Assembly (NCBI RefSeq): GCF_036346595.1
Contig: NZ_CP107834.1
Coordinates: forward strand, 4,588,001 to 4,652,000
Direction of reading: 5' to 3'
Source: Streptomyces sp. NBC_00525
GTDB lineage: Bacteria > Actinomycetota > Actinomycetes > Streptomycetales > Streptomycetaceae
DNA: 64,000 bases
The stretch's first letter is position 1. Every line of letters begins with the position of its first letter. A model generated the notes under the pieces. The model searched no databases, was not told the DNA's origin, and saw nothing but the letters and a program-made list of their open reading frames with translations. The position numbers were made by a program, and so were the translations under genes. Shown here piece by piece: positions 1 through 8,707 of the stretch.

Positions 1-509
1 GGCTCTTCGCGGAGCTGCTCGCCGACGCCCGGTCCTTCCTGGACTGGTACCGGGTGGACGGCTTCTACCTGGACCGCTGCCCGTCCGACCGGGGCGAGCT
101 GCCCGGTGTCCGCCGCCTCACCGGCACCCTGCGGGCGCTGCTGGGGACGGACGGCGGGCATCTCGTGCTGGGGCACGACACCCACCCGTACCCCGGCTAC
201 GCCGAGACGGGCGACCAGCTCGTCACGTTCCGGGGGGCGTGGAGCGACTACCGCTGGTCGCAGGTGGCGGAGTGGACCGCCGCCTACCCGCCGGAAAGGT
301 TCGCCCACCTCGTGCACGGCGTTCCGCGCACCCATCTGGAGGAGGCGATGCGCATCGCCCGCTGGCAGGGCGCGGCCACGATCTTCTTCACCGACCGGGG
401 CGGCGCCCCTGGCCCCGGAAACGGGCGTGGACAAACCGATCCATTCGCGACACTGCCCAAGTACTGGGACGAAATTGTCTCGCGGATCGGACCCGGTCTC
501 TTGGAATGA
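1..509 (+). CDS. Spherulation-specific family 4 protein, C-terminal part
   Basis: The window opens inside this gene; the frame is open from base 3 to the TGA at 507-509, about 168 residues. The visible part carries a W-Y-R-V-D-G-F-Y-L-D segment near its start and later G-T-Y/H-P-Y-P-G-Y and W-x-D-Y-R elements typical of the spherulin-4-like (glycosidase-like TIM-barrel) family of Streptomyces. Those proteins have unknown or carbohydrate-related roles, and substrate and catalytic activity cannot be read here. The stop codon overlaps the -35 element of the SigR promoter for moeZ, so the next gene's control region begins inside this one. Family assignment is from remembered similarity and is fairly secure; function is not. 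Confidence 0.7.
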   Translation, partial: LFAELLADARSFLDWYRVDGFYLDRCPSDRGELPGVRRLTGTLRALLGTDGGHLVLGHDTHPYPGYAETGDQLVTFRGAWSDYRWSQVAEWTAAYPPERFAHLVHGVPRTHLEEAMRIARWQGAATIFFTDRGGAPGPGNGRGQTDPFATLPKYWDEIVSRIGPGLLE

Positions 510-528
510 GATGGGGCGTGGCAGTGTT
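503..528 (+). promoter_or_regulatory. SigR-type promoter of moeZ
   Basis: GGAAT at 503-507 is followed by exactly 18 bases and GTT at 526-528, the consensus of Streptomyces SigR (ECF, thiol-oxidative stress) promoters. Transcription would begin near 536, about 60 bases before the moeZ GTG at 595. The -35 overlaps the stop codon of the upstream gene. I recall the S. coelicolor moeZ/moeB orthologue being listed in the SigR regulon, which agrees. Confidence 0.8.
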
Positions 529-594
529 ACGGGAAGAACAACCGTACGTAGTCGAAGTACGTAGAAACCGACCACCTGCATTGTTGAGGTTCCT

Positions 595-1773
595 GTGTCG
601 CTGCCACCCCTGGTCGAGCCAGCTGCTGAGCTCACCGTCGACGAGGTCCGCAGGTACTCCCGCCACCTGATCATCCCGGACGTCGGGATGGACGGGCAGA
701 AGCGGCTGAAGAATTCGAAGGTGCTCTGTGTCGGCGCCGGCGGCCTCGGCTCGCCGGCCCTGATGTACATGGCCGCCGCCGGTGTCGGCACGCTCGGCAT
801 CGTCGAGTTCGACGAGGTCGACGAGTCGAACCTGCAGCGCCAGGTCATCCACAGCCAGGGTGACATCGGCAAGTCGAAGGCGCTGTCGGCCAAGGAGACC
901 GTCCAGGGCATCAACCCCCTGGTCGAGGTGGTCCTTCACGAGGAGCGGCTCGAGGCCGACAACGTGATGGACATCTTCTCCCAGTACGACCTGATCGTGG
1001 ACGGCACGGACAACTTCGCCACCCGCTATCTCGTCAACGACGCCGCGGTGCTGCTGAACAAGCCCTACATCTGGGGTTCGATCTACCGCTTCGACGGCCA
1101 GGCGTCCGTGTTCTGGTCGGAGCACGGTCCCTGCTACCGCTGCCTCTACCCGGAGCCGCCCCCGCCGGGCATGGTTCCGTCCTGCGCCGAGGGCGGCGTC
1201 CTCGGCGTCCTCTGCGCCTCCGTGGGCTCGATCCAGGTCAACGAGGCCATCAAGCTGCTCGCCGGCATCGGCGACCCGCTCGTCGGCCGACTGATGATCT
1301 ACGACGCCCTGGAGATGCAGTACCGCCAGGTCAAGATCCGCAAGGACCCCAACTGCGCGGTCTGCGGCGAGAACCCCACCGTCACCGAGCTCATCGACTA
1401 CGAGGCCTTCTGCGGCGTCGTGTCCGATGAGGCCCAGGAGGCGGCGGCCGGTTCCACGATCACTCCCAAGCAGCTCAAGGAGTGGATCGACGCCGACGAG
1501 AAGATCGAGATCATCGACGTCCGCGAGCCGAACGAGTACGAGATCGTGTCGATCCCGGGCTCCCGGCTCATCCCGAAGAACGAGTTCCTGATGGGCACCG
1601 CCCTCCAGGACCTCCCGCAGGACAAGCGCATCGTCTTGAACTGCAAGACGGGTGTCCGCAGTGCGGAAGTTCTGGCGGTCCTCAAGTCGGCGGGCTTCGC
1701 CGACGCGGTCCACCTGGGCGGCGGTGTCGTCGGCTGGGTCAACCAGATCGAGCCCGAGAAGCCGATCTACTAG
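595..1773 (+). CDS. moeZ: Adenylyltransferase/sulfurtransferase MoeZ
   Basis: A 392-residue E1-like enzyme. It adenylates the C-terminal glycine of small sulfur-carrier proteins (MoaD, ThiS, CysO type) and passes sulfur to them, feeding molybdopterin, thiamine or cysteine synthesis. The N-terminal ThiF/MoeB domain has the nucleotide-binding GAGGLGSP at about residues 47-54, the conserved N-L-Q-R-Q, and two zinc-type cysteine pairs (C-Y-R-C and C-A-V-C). The C-terminal rhodanese domain carries the active-site loop C-K-T-G-V-R with Cys near 350. A GTG start is chosen because the family N-terminus begins there. It stands alone behind a SigR promoter and a strong terminator, so it is probably monocistronic and induced by disulfide stress. 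moaE lies elsewhere in the window. Confidence 0.93.
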   Translation: MSLPPLVEPAAELTVDEVRRYSRHLIIPDVGMDGQKRLKNSKVLCVGAGGLGSPALMYMAAAGVGTLGIVEFDEVDESNLQRQVIHSQGDIGKSKALSAKETVQGINPLVEVVLHEERLEADNVMDIFSQYDLIVDGTDNFATRYLVNDAAVLLNKPYIWGSIYRFDGQASVFWSEHGPCYRCLYPEPPPPGMVPSCAEGGVLGVLCASVGSIQVNEAIKLLAGIGDPLVGRLMIYDALEMQYRQVKIRKDPNCAVCGENPTVTELIDYEAFCGVVSDEAQEAAAGSTITPKQLKEWIDADEKIEIIDVREPNEYEIVSIPGSRLIPKNEFLMGTALQDLPQDKRIVLNCKTGVRSAEVLAVLKSAGFADAVHLGGGVVGWVNQIEPEKPIY

Positions 1774-1780
1774 AACGACA

Positions 1781-1818
1781 CGAAGGGGCCGGTCCGCATG
1801 CGCGGGCCGGCCCCTTCG
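1781..1818 (+). terminator. Terminator between moeZ and the convergent hydrolase operon
   Basis: A 17-base stem (1781-1797 with 1802-1818, one G-T pair) encloses a 4-base loop. It begins 7 bases after the moeZ stop, and the hydrolase gene on the other strand ends at 1834, so it can serve both directions. No T-run, as is usual in Streptomyces. Confidence 0.75.
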
Positions 1819-1833
1819 GCATGCCGGGAGCGG

Positions 1834-3390
1834 CTACGAGCAGGTCTTGCCGTCCGCCGGAACCTCCCCGTCCAGGAAGTACGAGTCCACGGTGGCCGTC
1901 ACACAGCTGTTGCCGCCGTAGGCGCCGTGCCCCTCGCCCTTGTTGGTGAGCAGCACACCGACGCCCTCGCCCAGCTCGTCCGCCATCCGGCGCGCCCCCT
2001 CGTACGGCGTCGCCGGGTCGCCCGTGGTGCCCACGACCAGGATCGGACCGGCGCCCGGAGCGCTCGCCTCCGGATCGTCGTGCTCGCCCGCCACCGGCCA
2101 GCCCGAGCACCAGCCCGCCGTGTCCCAGGCCAGGAACGGCCCGAACACCGGGGACAGCTTCTCGAACTCGGGCAGCAGCGCCTTCGCCTCGGCGACCGTG
2201 GGCCTGGCCCTGCCGTCCGCGCAGGAGATGGCCCGCTGCGAGTGGTTCTGGGTGTCGTAGTGGCCGCTCCCGTCCCGCCCGTTGTACGAGTCGGCGAGCC
2301 GGAGCAGCGGGGCGCCGTCGCCGTCCTCGGCCCTTGCCAGGGCGCGGGTGAGCGTGGGCCAGCTCTCCCGGGAGTAGAGGGGGAGCACGATGCCGGTGAT
2401 CGCCAGCGATTCGTTGAGTTCGCGATCGGTGCCGGTGGGCAGCGGCTTCGCGTCGATCCGCTTCAGCAGGGCGGCCACCCGCCGGGTGCCCGCCTCCGGG
2501 TCCTCGCCCCGGTCCGTGAAGTAGTTGTCCAGGGCGCGCTGGAAGCCAATCGTCTGATTGCGCGCGTGCCCGGTGCTGTCGGCGGTCGGGTCGACGACCG
2601 CGTCGAAGACCGTACGCCCCACCCTCCGCGGGAAGAGGTGCGCGTACGTGCCGCCCAGCTCGGTGCCGTACGACATCCCGAAGTACGTCAGCTTCTCGTC
2701 GCCGAGCACCTGGCGGATCAGGTCCATGTCGCGGGCGGCGTTCACCGTGCCGACGTACGGCAGGACCCGGCCCGACATGCGGGCGCAGCCGGCCCCGAAG
2801 TCGGCGCCGTCCTTCATGAACGCCGCCTCCTCGGCCGCCGTGTCCGGGGTCATGTCGACGCCCTGGTACGCGGTGTCCTGATCCTGGTCGTCCCGGCAGC
2901 GCACCCCGGCGCTCCGCGCCACCCCGCGCGGATCGAAGCCGACCAGGTCGTAGCGGGTGTTCAGGGTGGTGTACGAGGCGGCGGCGCGCGGGAGTATGGA
3001 GACGCCCGAGCCGCCGGGCCCGCCGAAGTTGAACAGCATCGACCCCAGCCGCTTGTCCCGGTCCGTGGCCTCCTTGCGGATCAGCGCGATGCCGAGGGTG
3101 TCGCCCTTCGGCTTCGCGTAGTCCAGCGGGACCTCCACCGTGGCGCAGCGCCAGTCGGCGCCGGGTGCCTCGCCGCCCTCGGGGGCCTCGCAGCGCTGCC
3201 AGTCCGGGCGCTGCGAGGTGAGCGAGGCGGGCAGCCCGTCCGCGCCGGGCGGGGCGTCCGAGGCCGGCGGGGCGGGCGACGCGGCCGTGCCGCCGCCCTT
3301 GTCGTCCGAGCCGCCCTCGCAGCCCGCGAGCACCCCCGTCAGCAGCAGTGCGGCGGTGGCGAGTGCCCCGGCCCGTGCGTGTGCGACCAC
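1834..3390 (-). CDS. Secreted alpha/beta hydrolase lipoprotein (TAP-like C-terminus), copy 2
   Basis: About 518 residues, of the Streptomyces tripeptidyl-aminopeptidase/SlpD-E type alpha/beta hydrolases. It starts with a lipoprotein signal ending in the lipobox L-A-G-C, so it is probably anchored outside the membrane. Nucleophile elbow G-M-S-Y-G-T-E-L-G, acid loop T-T-G-D-P-A-T-P-Y and histidine motif G-E-G-H-G-A-Y form the catalytic triad. The GTG at 3390 is preferred over a start at 3438 because a GGGGAGGA ribosome site lies about 9 bases before it. It follows the paralogue ending at 3464 on the same strand and is probably co-transcribed. Likely role: exported peptidase or proteinase; exact substrate unknown. 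Confidence 0.85.
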   Translation of the reverse strand: MVAHARAGALATAALLLTGVLAGCEGGSDDKGGGTAASPAPPASDAPPGADGLPASLTSQRPDWQRCEAPEGGEAPGADWRCATVEVPLDYAKPKGDTLGIALIRKEATDRDKRLGSMLFNFGGPGGSGVSILPRAAASYTTLNTRYDLVGFDPRGVARSAGVRCRDDQDQDTAYQGVDMTPDTAAEEAAFMKDGADFGAGCARMSGRVLPYVGTVNAARDMDLIRQVLGDEKLTYFGMSYGTELGGTYAHLFPRRVGRTVFDAVVDPTADSTGHARNQTIGFQRALDNYFTDRGEDPEAGTRRVAALLKRIDAKPLPTGTDRELNESLAITGIVLPLYSRESWPTLTRALARAEDGDGAPLLRLADSYNGRDGSGHYDTQNHSQRAISCADGRARPTVAEAKALLPEFEKLSPVFGPFLAWDTAGWCSGWPVAGEHDDPEASAPGAGPILVVGTTGDPATPYEGARRMADELGEGVGVLLTNKGEGHGAYGGNSCVTATVDSYFLDGEVPADGKTCS

Positions 3391-3463
3391 GTCGTACGTC
3401 CTCCCCGTCGAGCGCTGCCGGTACGGCAGTTCGCCCATCGTAGGCGGCGTGCGAGTGGGCGCC

Positions 3464-5068
3464 TCAGCCGCAGACGGTGCCGTCCGCCGGGACCCGGCCG
3501 TCGAGCAGATAGCCGCCGACCGCCTTCTGCACGCAGGCGTCGCCGCTGTTGTACGCGCCGTGCCCCTCGCCCTTGTACGTCAGTTCCACGCCGACGCCCT
3601 CGCCCAGTTCCTCGGCCATCGCCTTCGCCCCCGCGTACGGGGTCGCCGGGTCGCCGGTGTTGCCGATGACGAGGATCGGGGCGGAGCCGGCGGCGCTGAC
3701 GTCGGGGGTCTTCCAGGTGCCCGCGGCGGGCCAGTCGGTGCAGCCCATCAGGCCCCAGCCCAGGTAATCGCCGAAGACGGGCGACGCCTCCCGGAAGTCG
3801 GGCAGCTTCGCCTTCGTCTGCTCCACGGTGAACCGCTCGCGCGAGTCGGCGCAGGTGATCGCGGTGTAGGCGGCGGCGGAGTTGTCGTAGCGGCCGTCCT
3901 CGGAGCGGCCGTTGAGGGAGTCGGCCAGGGCCAGGAGCAGGGAGCCGTTCCCGCCGTCGGCCTCGTCCACACCCTGTTCGAGCAGGGGCCAGGTCTCCTT
4001 GGAGTAGAGGGCCGCCGCGATCCCGGTGGTGGCCTGGGTCTCGGTCAGCTTGCGGGCGCCGATGCCCTGGATCGGCTTCTTCTCCAGCCGGTCCAGCAGC
4101 TCGGAGATGCCCTGTTCGACCTCCTGCCCGTCGGAGCCGGGCAGCTTGCAGGCGTCGCCCCGGTCCGCGCAGTCCTTCGCGAAGTTGTCCAGGGCGAGCT
4201 GGAAGCCCTTGGCCTGGCTGAGCGAGGACTCCTCGGCGTTCTCGGTCGGGTCCACGACCGCGTCGAGCACCGCCCGGCCGACGTTCTTCGGGAACAGGTG
4301 CGCGTAGACGCCGCCCAGCTCGGTGCCGTAGGAGATGCCGAAGTAGTACAGCTTCTCGTCGCCGAGCACCTGGCGCATCAGGTCCATGTCGCGGGCGGCG
4401 TTGGTGGTGCCGACGTACGGGAGCTGCTTGCCGGACCGCTTGTCGCAGGCGGCGGCGAACTTCTCGGTGTCCCGGACGAACGCCTTCTCCTCCGCCGCGT
4501 CGTCGGGGGTGCCGTCCTCCTGGTAGCGGGCGTCGAGCTGCTTGTCGCTCTCGCACTCGACGCCGTCGCTGTTCCCCACGCCGCGCGGGTCGAAGCTCAC
4601 CAGGTCGTAGCGGGCGCGCAGTTTGTCGTACTCGGTGCCGAACGCGGGCAGGGTGGCGACGCCGGAGCCGCCGGGACCGCCGAAGTTGAAGATCAGGGAG
4701 CCGATCCGCTTCCCGGAGCTGATGGCCCTGGCCCGGATGAGCGCGAGTTCGATGGTGTCGCCGGTGGGCTTCGCGTAGTCGAGGGGGACCTTCATGGAGG
4801 CGCACTCCCAGTTCGCCCCGCCGGGCAGCGGCGACGGTGGTTTGCCGCCCCCCTGCGCCCGGGAAGGGGCGGGGCACTTCTTCCACGTCAGCTTCTGGTC
4901 GGCGAGGCCGGACGGGGTGCCGGTGGCGGCGTTCACCGCGCGGGGTTGCCTTGTCGTCGAGCGGTCGGCCGCTTCCCCGTCACCGCCGTCCGAACAGCCG
5001 GCGAGGGGGAGCAGCACGGTCACGGTGGCGGCGAGGGCCGCGGCGCGCAGGGCAGGGGAGGTCCGCAT
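3464..5068 (-). CDS. Secreted alpha/beta hydrolase lipoprotein (TAP-like C-terminus), copy 1
   Basis: 534 residues and first gene of the tandem pair. The signal peptide ends in the lipobox L-A-G-C (Cys near 25), then a low-complexity stretch and the hydrolase fold. The nucleophile motif G-I-S-Y-G-T-E-L-G lies near residue 245, the acid loop is G-N-T-G-D-P-A-T-P-Y, and the histidine loop is G-E-G-H-G-A-Y. The paralogue downstream shares the same motifs in the same order, including the P-L-D-Y-A and N-F-G-G-P-G-G-S-G segments, so the pair arose by tandem duplication. Family members are exported peptidases acting on short N-terminally unblocked peptides; substrate here is inferred only at class level. 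Confidence 0.87.
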   Translation of the reverse strand: MRTSPALRAAALAATVTVLLPLAGCSDGGDGEAADRSTTRQPRAVNAATGTPSGLADQKLTWKKCPAPSRAQGGGKPPSPLPGGANWECASMKVPLDYAKPTGDTIELALIRARAISSGKRIGSLIFNFGGPGGSGVATLPAFGTEYDKLRARYDLVSFDPRGVGNSDGVECESDKQLDARYQEDGTPDDAAEEKAFVRDTEKFAAACDKRSGKQLPYVGTTNAARDMDLMRQVLGDEKLYYFGISYGTELGGVYAHLFPKNVGRAVLDAVVDPTENAEESSLSQAKGFQLALDNFAKDCADRGDACKLPGSDGQEVEQGISELLDRLEKKPIQGIGARKLTETQATTGIAAALYSKETWPLLEQGVDEADGGNGSLLLALADSLNGRSEDGRYDNSAAAYTAITCADSRERFTVEQTKAKLPDFREASPVFGDYLGWGLMGCTDWPAAGTWKTPDVSAAGSAPILVIGNTGDPATPYAGAKAMAEELGEGVGVELTYKGEGHGAYNSGDACVQKAVGGYLLDGRVPADGTVCG

Positions 5069-5138
5069 CGCTCCATGCTGCGGTGGTGCCGGGGCGGCCG
5101 CACGGGGTGCCGGTCCAAGCGGGTGGCCGGTGCGCCCT

Positions 5139-7895
5139 TCAGAGTTCGCCCTTGCGCGTGAGGTGGTTGAAGCACAGCCAGCCGGGAAGGACCGGCAGCC
5201 ACAGGGTCATCAGCCGGAACAGCAGCACGGCCGGAGCGGCGACCTCCTTCGGCAGCCCGACCGCGATCAGACCCAGTGTCAGCGCGCCCTCGACGGCGCC
5301 CATACCGCCCGGCGTCGGGGCGGCCGAGCCGAGGGCGTTGCCGGCGAGGAAGACGACCGCGATGCTCGCGTAGCTGAGGTGCGGGGTGTCCGGACCGCTG
5401 AACGCGCGGATCGAGGCGTCCAGGCACATCACGAACACGCCGGTCAGCAGGAGCATCCCGCCGATGCCGGTGAGCAGTTTCTGCGGCCGCTGCACGACGT
5501 CGAGCATGCGGGGCACGACCCCGGCGAACAGCGACCGGACGCGGGTCACCACGAACTTGCGCAGGAACGGGATCGCGGTGACGACCAGGACCAGCACGGC
5601 GACCGTCAGCAGCCCGGCGATCACGGTCCTGGACGGGGTGAGCGAGGAGGGCGTCTTCTCGGTGCCGGTCAGATAGCCGAAGGCGCCGAGCAGCAGGATG
5701 TGGCAGCCCAGACCGAACAGCTGCGAGGCGCCCACACTGGCCACCGCGAGGCCCGGCCGCACCCCGGAGCGCTGGAGGAACCGGGTGTTCAGCGCGACCC
5801 CGCCGACTGCGGCCGGGGCCACGATCTTCACGAACGACCCGGCGACCTGCGCCAGGACCGTCCTGCCGAACGACACCCGCTCGGGCACGAAGCCCAGCAG
5901 GCTCATCGCGGCGGCCACATAGCTCAGCGCCGAGAAGCCCAGCGCGGCGGCCACCCAGCCCCACTCCGCCTGCTCCACGACCGCCCCGAAGTCGGCCTCG
6001 GTGACCTGCGAGATCAGGAAGTAGGCGGCGATGGCACCGGCGATGAAGCTGAACAGGGTGCGCGGCTTGATGCGTTCCAGGCGGACCGGCTCGACCGGCG
6101 CCTGCGGCCGGATCAGCAGCACCTCGCGGCGGATCTGGGAGAGCAGGTCCTCCTCGCGTGCCTCTTCGAGGGCGTCGTCCATGGCCCGCTTCTCGGCCTG
6201 TTTCTCGGTGCGCAGCGACTTGCGGGCCGCCTTGCGGCCGGCGTCCCCGGCCGGATGCGCGTCCTCGGCCCTGGCCCGCTTGGCCGCGCCGGACGCCTCC
6301 AGGACGGCGTCGCGCTCGCGCTGGGACCGCTCACGGGCGAGCCGGCGCAGCTGCGCGCGGGTGGAGCGGCTGAGCGCGATGGGCTGGAGCAGCGGCAGGC
6401 AGTCGGCGACCGTGTCGGGCCCGAGGACGGCGAGCGCGGCGGCCACGGCCCGCTCCGGGCCCACCCGCAGACCGGTGGTGGTGAGCAGCTGCGCGATGTC
6501 CATCCGCAGCACCAGATCACCGGCCGCGATCTCGCCGCCGCGCAGATCGGTGACGAACACCTTGCCGAAACGATCCACCAGGATGGCGTCGCCCGTGAGC
6601 CTGCGGTGCGCGATCCGGCGCGACTGGAGGGCCTTCACCTGCTGCCAGGCACCCCGCACCACCTCGTCGGTGATCTCGGCGTCCTCCAGGGCGTCCAGGG
6701 ACCGGCCGCCGATGTGCTCGTAGACCAGCATCACCGCGTCCGGGCCCAGCTCGCTGGTGGCGATGAGCTTGGGCGCGTTGGCCCCGGCGGCGATCGCCGC
6801 GTACGCGAGGAGCGCCTCCTGCTCCAGCGCCTGGCGCAGCGACTGGATGGACCGGCGCTGGGTGAAGCCGCGCAGCGTGAGCCTGCGCCACACCCGGTAG
6901 AAGAATCCCTGGGCCTGCTGCTCGCGGTCCACGACGGTCACGTCGAGCGGTGGCCCGTGCTCCAGCGACACCAGATAGCGGCGCCCCCGGTCGCTCTGGT
7001 CGCCGGAGTCGGGCGCGTCCTCGGCCCGCATCGCGGTGACCGGCCGGAAGCCCACGTGCCGCAGCCCCGCCATCAGGTGCTGGCCGGTCGGGCGGACATT
7101 CGGCGAGCCGACCGCGTACAGCGTGCCGTACGCCACCGTCCAGCCGATCAGCACCGTCAGCACGATGGAGAACGGGGTCGTGTAGCCGCCCACCAGCATC
7201 GCGAAGGCGTCCAGCAGCAGCACCACCCACAGCACGACCCGCCAGCGCGGCCGTCTCGCCATGCCGACCGCCGTCATGTACGCGATCACCGGCGCGAGGT
7301 AGCCGTGCACCGGATCGGAGAAGGCGTCGCCGGGCTGCGGCTGGGTCAGCGCGTCCTGCACGGTGTCGGAGGCGGACTTGGCGACCCACAGGTCCGTGGC
7401 GAGCGTCACGCCGTGCGCCAGCACCGCGGCCAGCACCCCGTCCGCGATCCGCAGTCCGTCGCGTTTGATCAGCCGCTCGATGGCGAAGGCGACCGGCACG
7501 AGCAGCACGGCGATGCTGGAGACCAGCCCGGCCAGCTTGATGAGCAGGTCCGGGGCCTGACCCGTCCCCTTGTTGATGTCCTCCTCGAGACCGGTGGTCG
7601 TGCCGTGGGCGAAGGCGGCGACGGAGAACAGCACGACGACCGCCAGCACCCCGATGAGCAGGCGCAGCAGGTCGGAGGGGCGGTGCACCCGGGCGGGCAG
7701 CAGCGGTTCGTCGCCGGAGACCCGCTCGGCCTGCGCGGCGTCGGCGGAGGCGAGCGTCGAACCCGCGGAGTGCCCGGCGGGACTCTCCGCTTCCTTGTCC
7801 GGACGCGGTTCCGCGTCGGAGGCGTCGGCCGCCTTCGGTGGCTGCACGCCCTGCTCCTTCGTCGCCTCTGGTTGGTCTTCGTCTTCTCGTATCAC
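5139..7895 (-). CDS. Membrane protein: kinase-like domain plus LPG-synthase/flippase-like (UPF0104) domain
   Basis: 918 residues. After a charged, disordered N-terminus (about 1-65) come several membrane segments (about 75-270), then a soluble domain resembling ABC1/RIO or phosphotransferase-type kinases (about 300-520), a charged Arg/Lys/Glu region, and a C-terminal block of about eight membrane segments of the lysylphosphatidylglycerol-synthase transmembrane (UPF0104) family containing P-G-G-M-G-A-V-E-G. In the kinase-like part the catalytic loop reads H-R-R-L-T-G-D-A-I-L and the metal loop D-L-R-G-G instead of D-F-G, so it may be a pseudokinase. There is no aminoacyltransferase domain, so lysyl-lipid synthesis is unlikely. 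I infer an envelope or lipid-transport role. It ends 70 bases upstream of the hydrolase pair. Confidence 0.8.
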   Translation of the reverse strand: MIREDEDQPEATKEQGVQPPKAADASDAEPRPDKEAESPAGHSAGSTLASADAAQAERVSGDEPLLPARVHRPSDLLRLLIGVLAVVVLFSVAAFAHGTTTGLEEDINKGTGQAPDLLIKLAGLVSSIAVLLVPVAFAIERLIKRDGLRIADGVLAAVLAHGVTLATDLWVAKSASDTVQDALTQPQPGDAFSDPVHGYLAPVIAYMTAVGMARRPRWRVVLWVVLLLDAFAMLVGGYTTPFSIVLTVLIGWTVAYGTLYAVGSPNVRPTGQHLMAGLRHVGFRPVTAMRAEDAPDSGDQSDRGRRYLVSLEHGPPLDVTVVDREQQAQGFFYRVWRRLTLRGFTQRRSIQSLRQALEQEALLAYAAIAAGANAPKLIATSELGPDAVMLVYEHIGGRSLDALEDAEITDEVVRGAWQQVKALQSRRIAHRRLTGDAILVDRFGKVFVTDLRGGEIAAGDLVLRMDIAQLLTTTGLRVGPERAVAAALAVLGPDTVADCLPLLQPIALSRSTRAQLRRLARERSQRERDAVLEASGAAKRARAEDAHPAGDAGRKAARKSLRTEKQAEKRAMDDALEEAREEDLLSQIRREVLLIRPQAPVEPVRLERIKPRTLFSFIAGAIAAYFLISQVTEADFGAVVEQAEWGWVAAALGFSALSYVAAAMSLLGFVPERVSFGRTVLAQVAGSFVKIVAPAAVGGVALNTRFLQRSGVRPGLAVASVGASQLFGLGCHILLLGAFGYLTGTEKTPSSLTPSRTVIAGLLTVAVLVLVVTAIPFLRKFVVTRVRSLFAGVVPRMLDVVQRPQKLLTGIGGMLLLTGVFVMCLDASIRAFSGPDTPHLSYASIAVVFLAGNALGSAAPTPGGMGAVEGALTLGLIAVGLPKEVAAPAVLLFRLMTLWLPVLPGWLCFNHLTRKGEL

Positions 7896-8068
7896 CGGTC
7901 ACCGCCCGCACGATGGTGGCACGGCCGACGGACGCAGGGGGGCATCAGGGTGCGATGCGGAGGCGTGCGAAGCGCAAGATACGCAACTTTCACGCCGCGC
8001 GCACGCTGCGTGTACGCGCGGACACGGCGCCGCCCCGGCTGTCGGTGGCGTACGACAGAATGGGGCGG

Positions 8069-8458
8069 ATGAGCGAACACCCGACGGGCGACGCGCTGCC
8101 GGAGTACGCGGAGCGCGTGCTCGACGTCGCCGAACTGATCCCGGCCGGCCGCGTCATGACGTACGGCGACATCGCGGAGTGGCTGGAGGAGGGCGGGCCG
8201 CGCCAGGTCGGCCGGGTCATGACGCTGTACGGGGGCGCCGTGCCGTGGTGGCGCGTGGTGCGGTCCGACGGCAGGCTGCTGCCGGGCCACGAGCTGCGCG
8301 CCCTGGACCACTACCGCGAGGAGAACACCCCGCTGCGCGAGGCCCCCGCGAGCGCGGAGGGCCACCTCCCGCGCCTGGACATGCGGCGCGCACGGTGGGA
8401 CGGCGTGACGGGCGGCCCGGCGGACGCGCCCGCCGGCGGTGGAGGAGCTCACACCTGA
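8069..8458 (+). CDS. Alkyltransferase-like protein (ATL, MGMT family)
   Basis: 129 residues. The core matches the C-terminal DNA-binding domain of O6-alkylguanine-DNA alkyltransferases (G-R-V-M-T-Y-G-D-I-A and L-L-P-G-H-E-L-R), but the active-site P-C-H-R is here P-W-W-R, so the alkyl-accepting cysteine is a tryptophan. Such ATL proteins bind O6-alkylguanine, flip it out and hand the lesion to nucleotide-excision repair. The ATG at 8069 is chosen; an in-frame ATG at 8060 would add three residues. The C-terminus is a short Gly/Ala-rich tail. It sits just before the adnA/adnB helicase-nuclease genes, and I recall an MGMT-like gene in the matching M. tuberculosis position (Rv3204). Confidence 0.85.
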   Translation: MSEHPTGDALPEYAERVLDVAELIPAGRVMTYGDIAEWLEEGGPRQVGRVMTLYGGAVPWWRVVRSDGRLLPGHELRALDHYREENTPLREAPASAEGHLPRLDMRRARWDGVTGGPADAPAGGGGAHT

Positions 8459-8707
8459 CAGCTTCGGCCATCCGGCGGCGGAACGGGCGCAGCCGGTTCG
8501 GCGCGGACGCCGACCCGGCGCGGGGGAGGACCGGCGGGGGGCCGGGCCGTCCGGGGACGGCCGGAGCGGAGCCGCTTCCCGCGAAGAACGTGACGAGCTC
8601 CGCAGGCGTCCCGGCGCATTCCGGGGGCGTGCCGGAGTAGCGTCTTCAGTTCGCGGCCGATACCCCGCTCTCACCACCCGTACACCCACCAGGACCGGCG
8701 AACCCAC

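Noticed and set aside
4794..8072. Open frame of 1092 codons on the plus strand opposite the hydrolase and flippase-like genes
   Set aside because: Shadow frame: Arg/Gly/His-rich, no motif, while the minus strand codes for proteins with clear domains.
8459..8707. Extra gene between the ATL and adnA genes
   Set aside because: Frames here give Arg/Gly/Pro-rich sequence without ribosome sites or conserved pattern; I see no feature in the 249 bases beyond the probable adnA promoter region.
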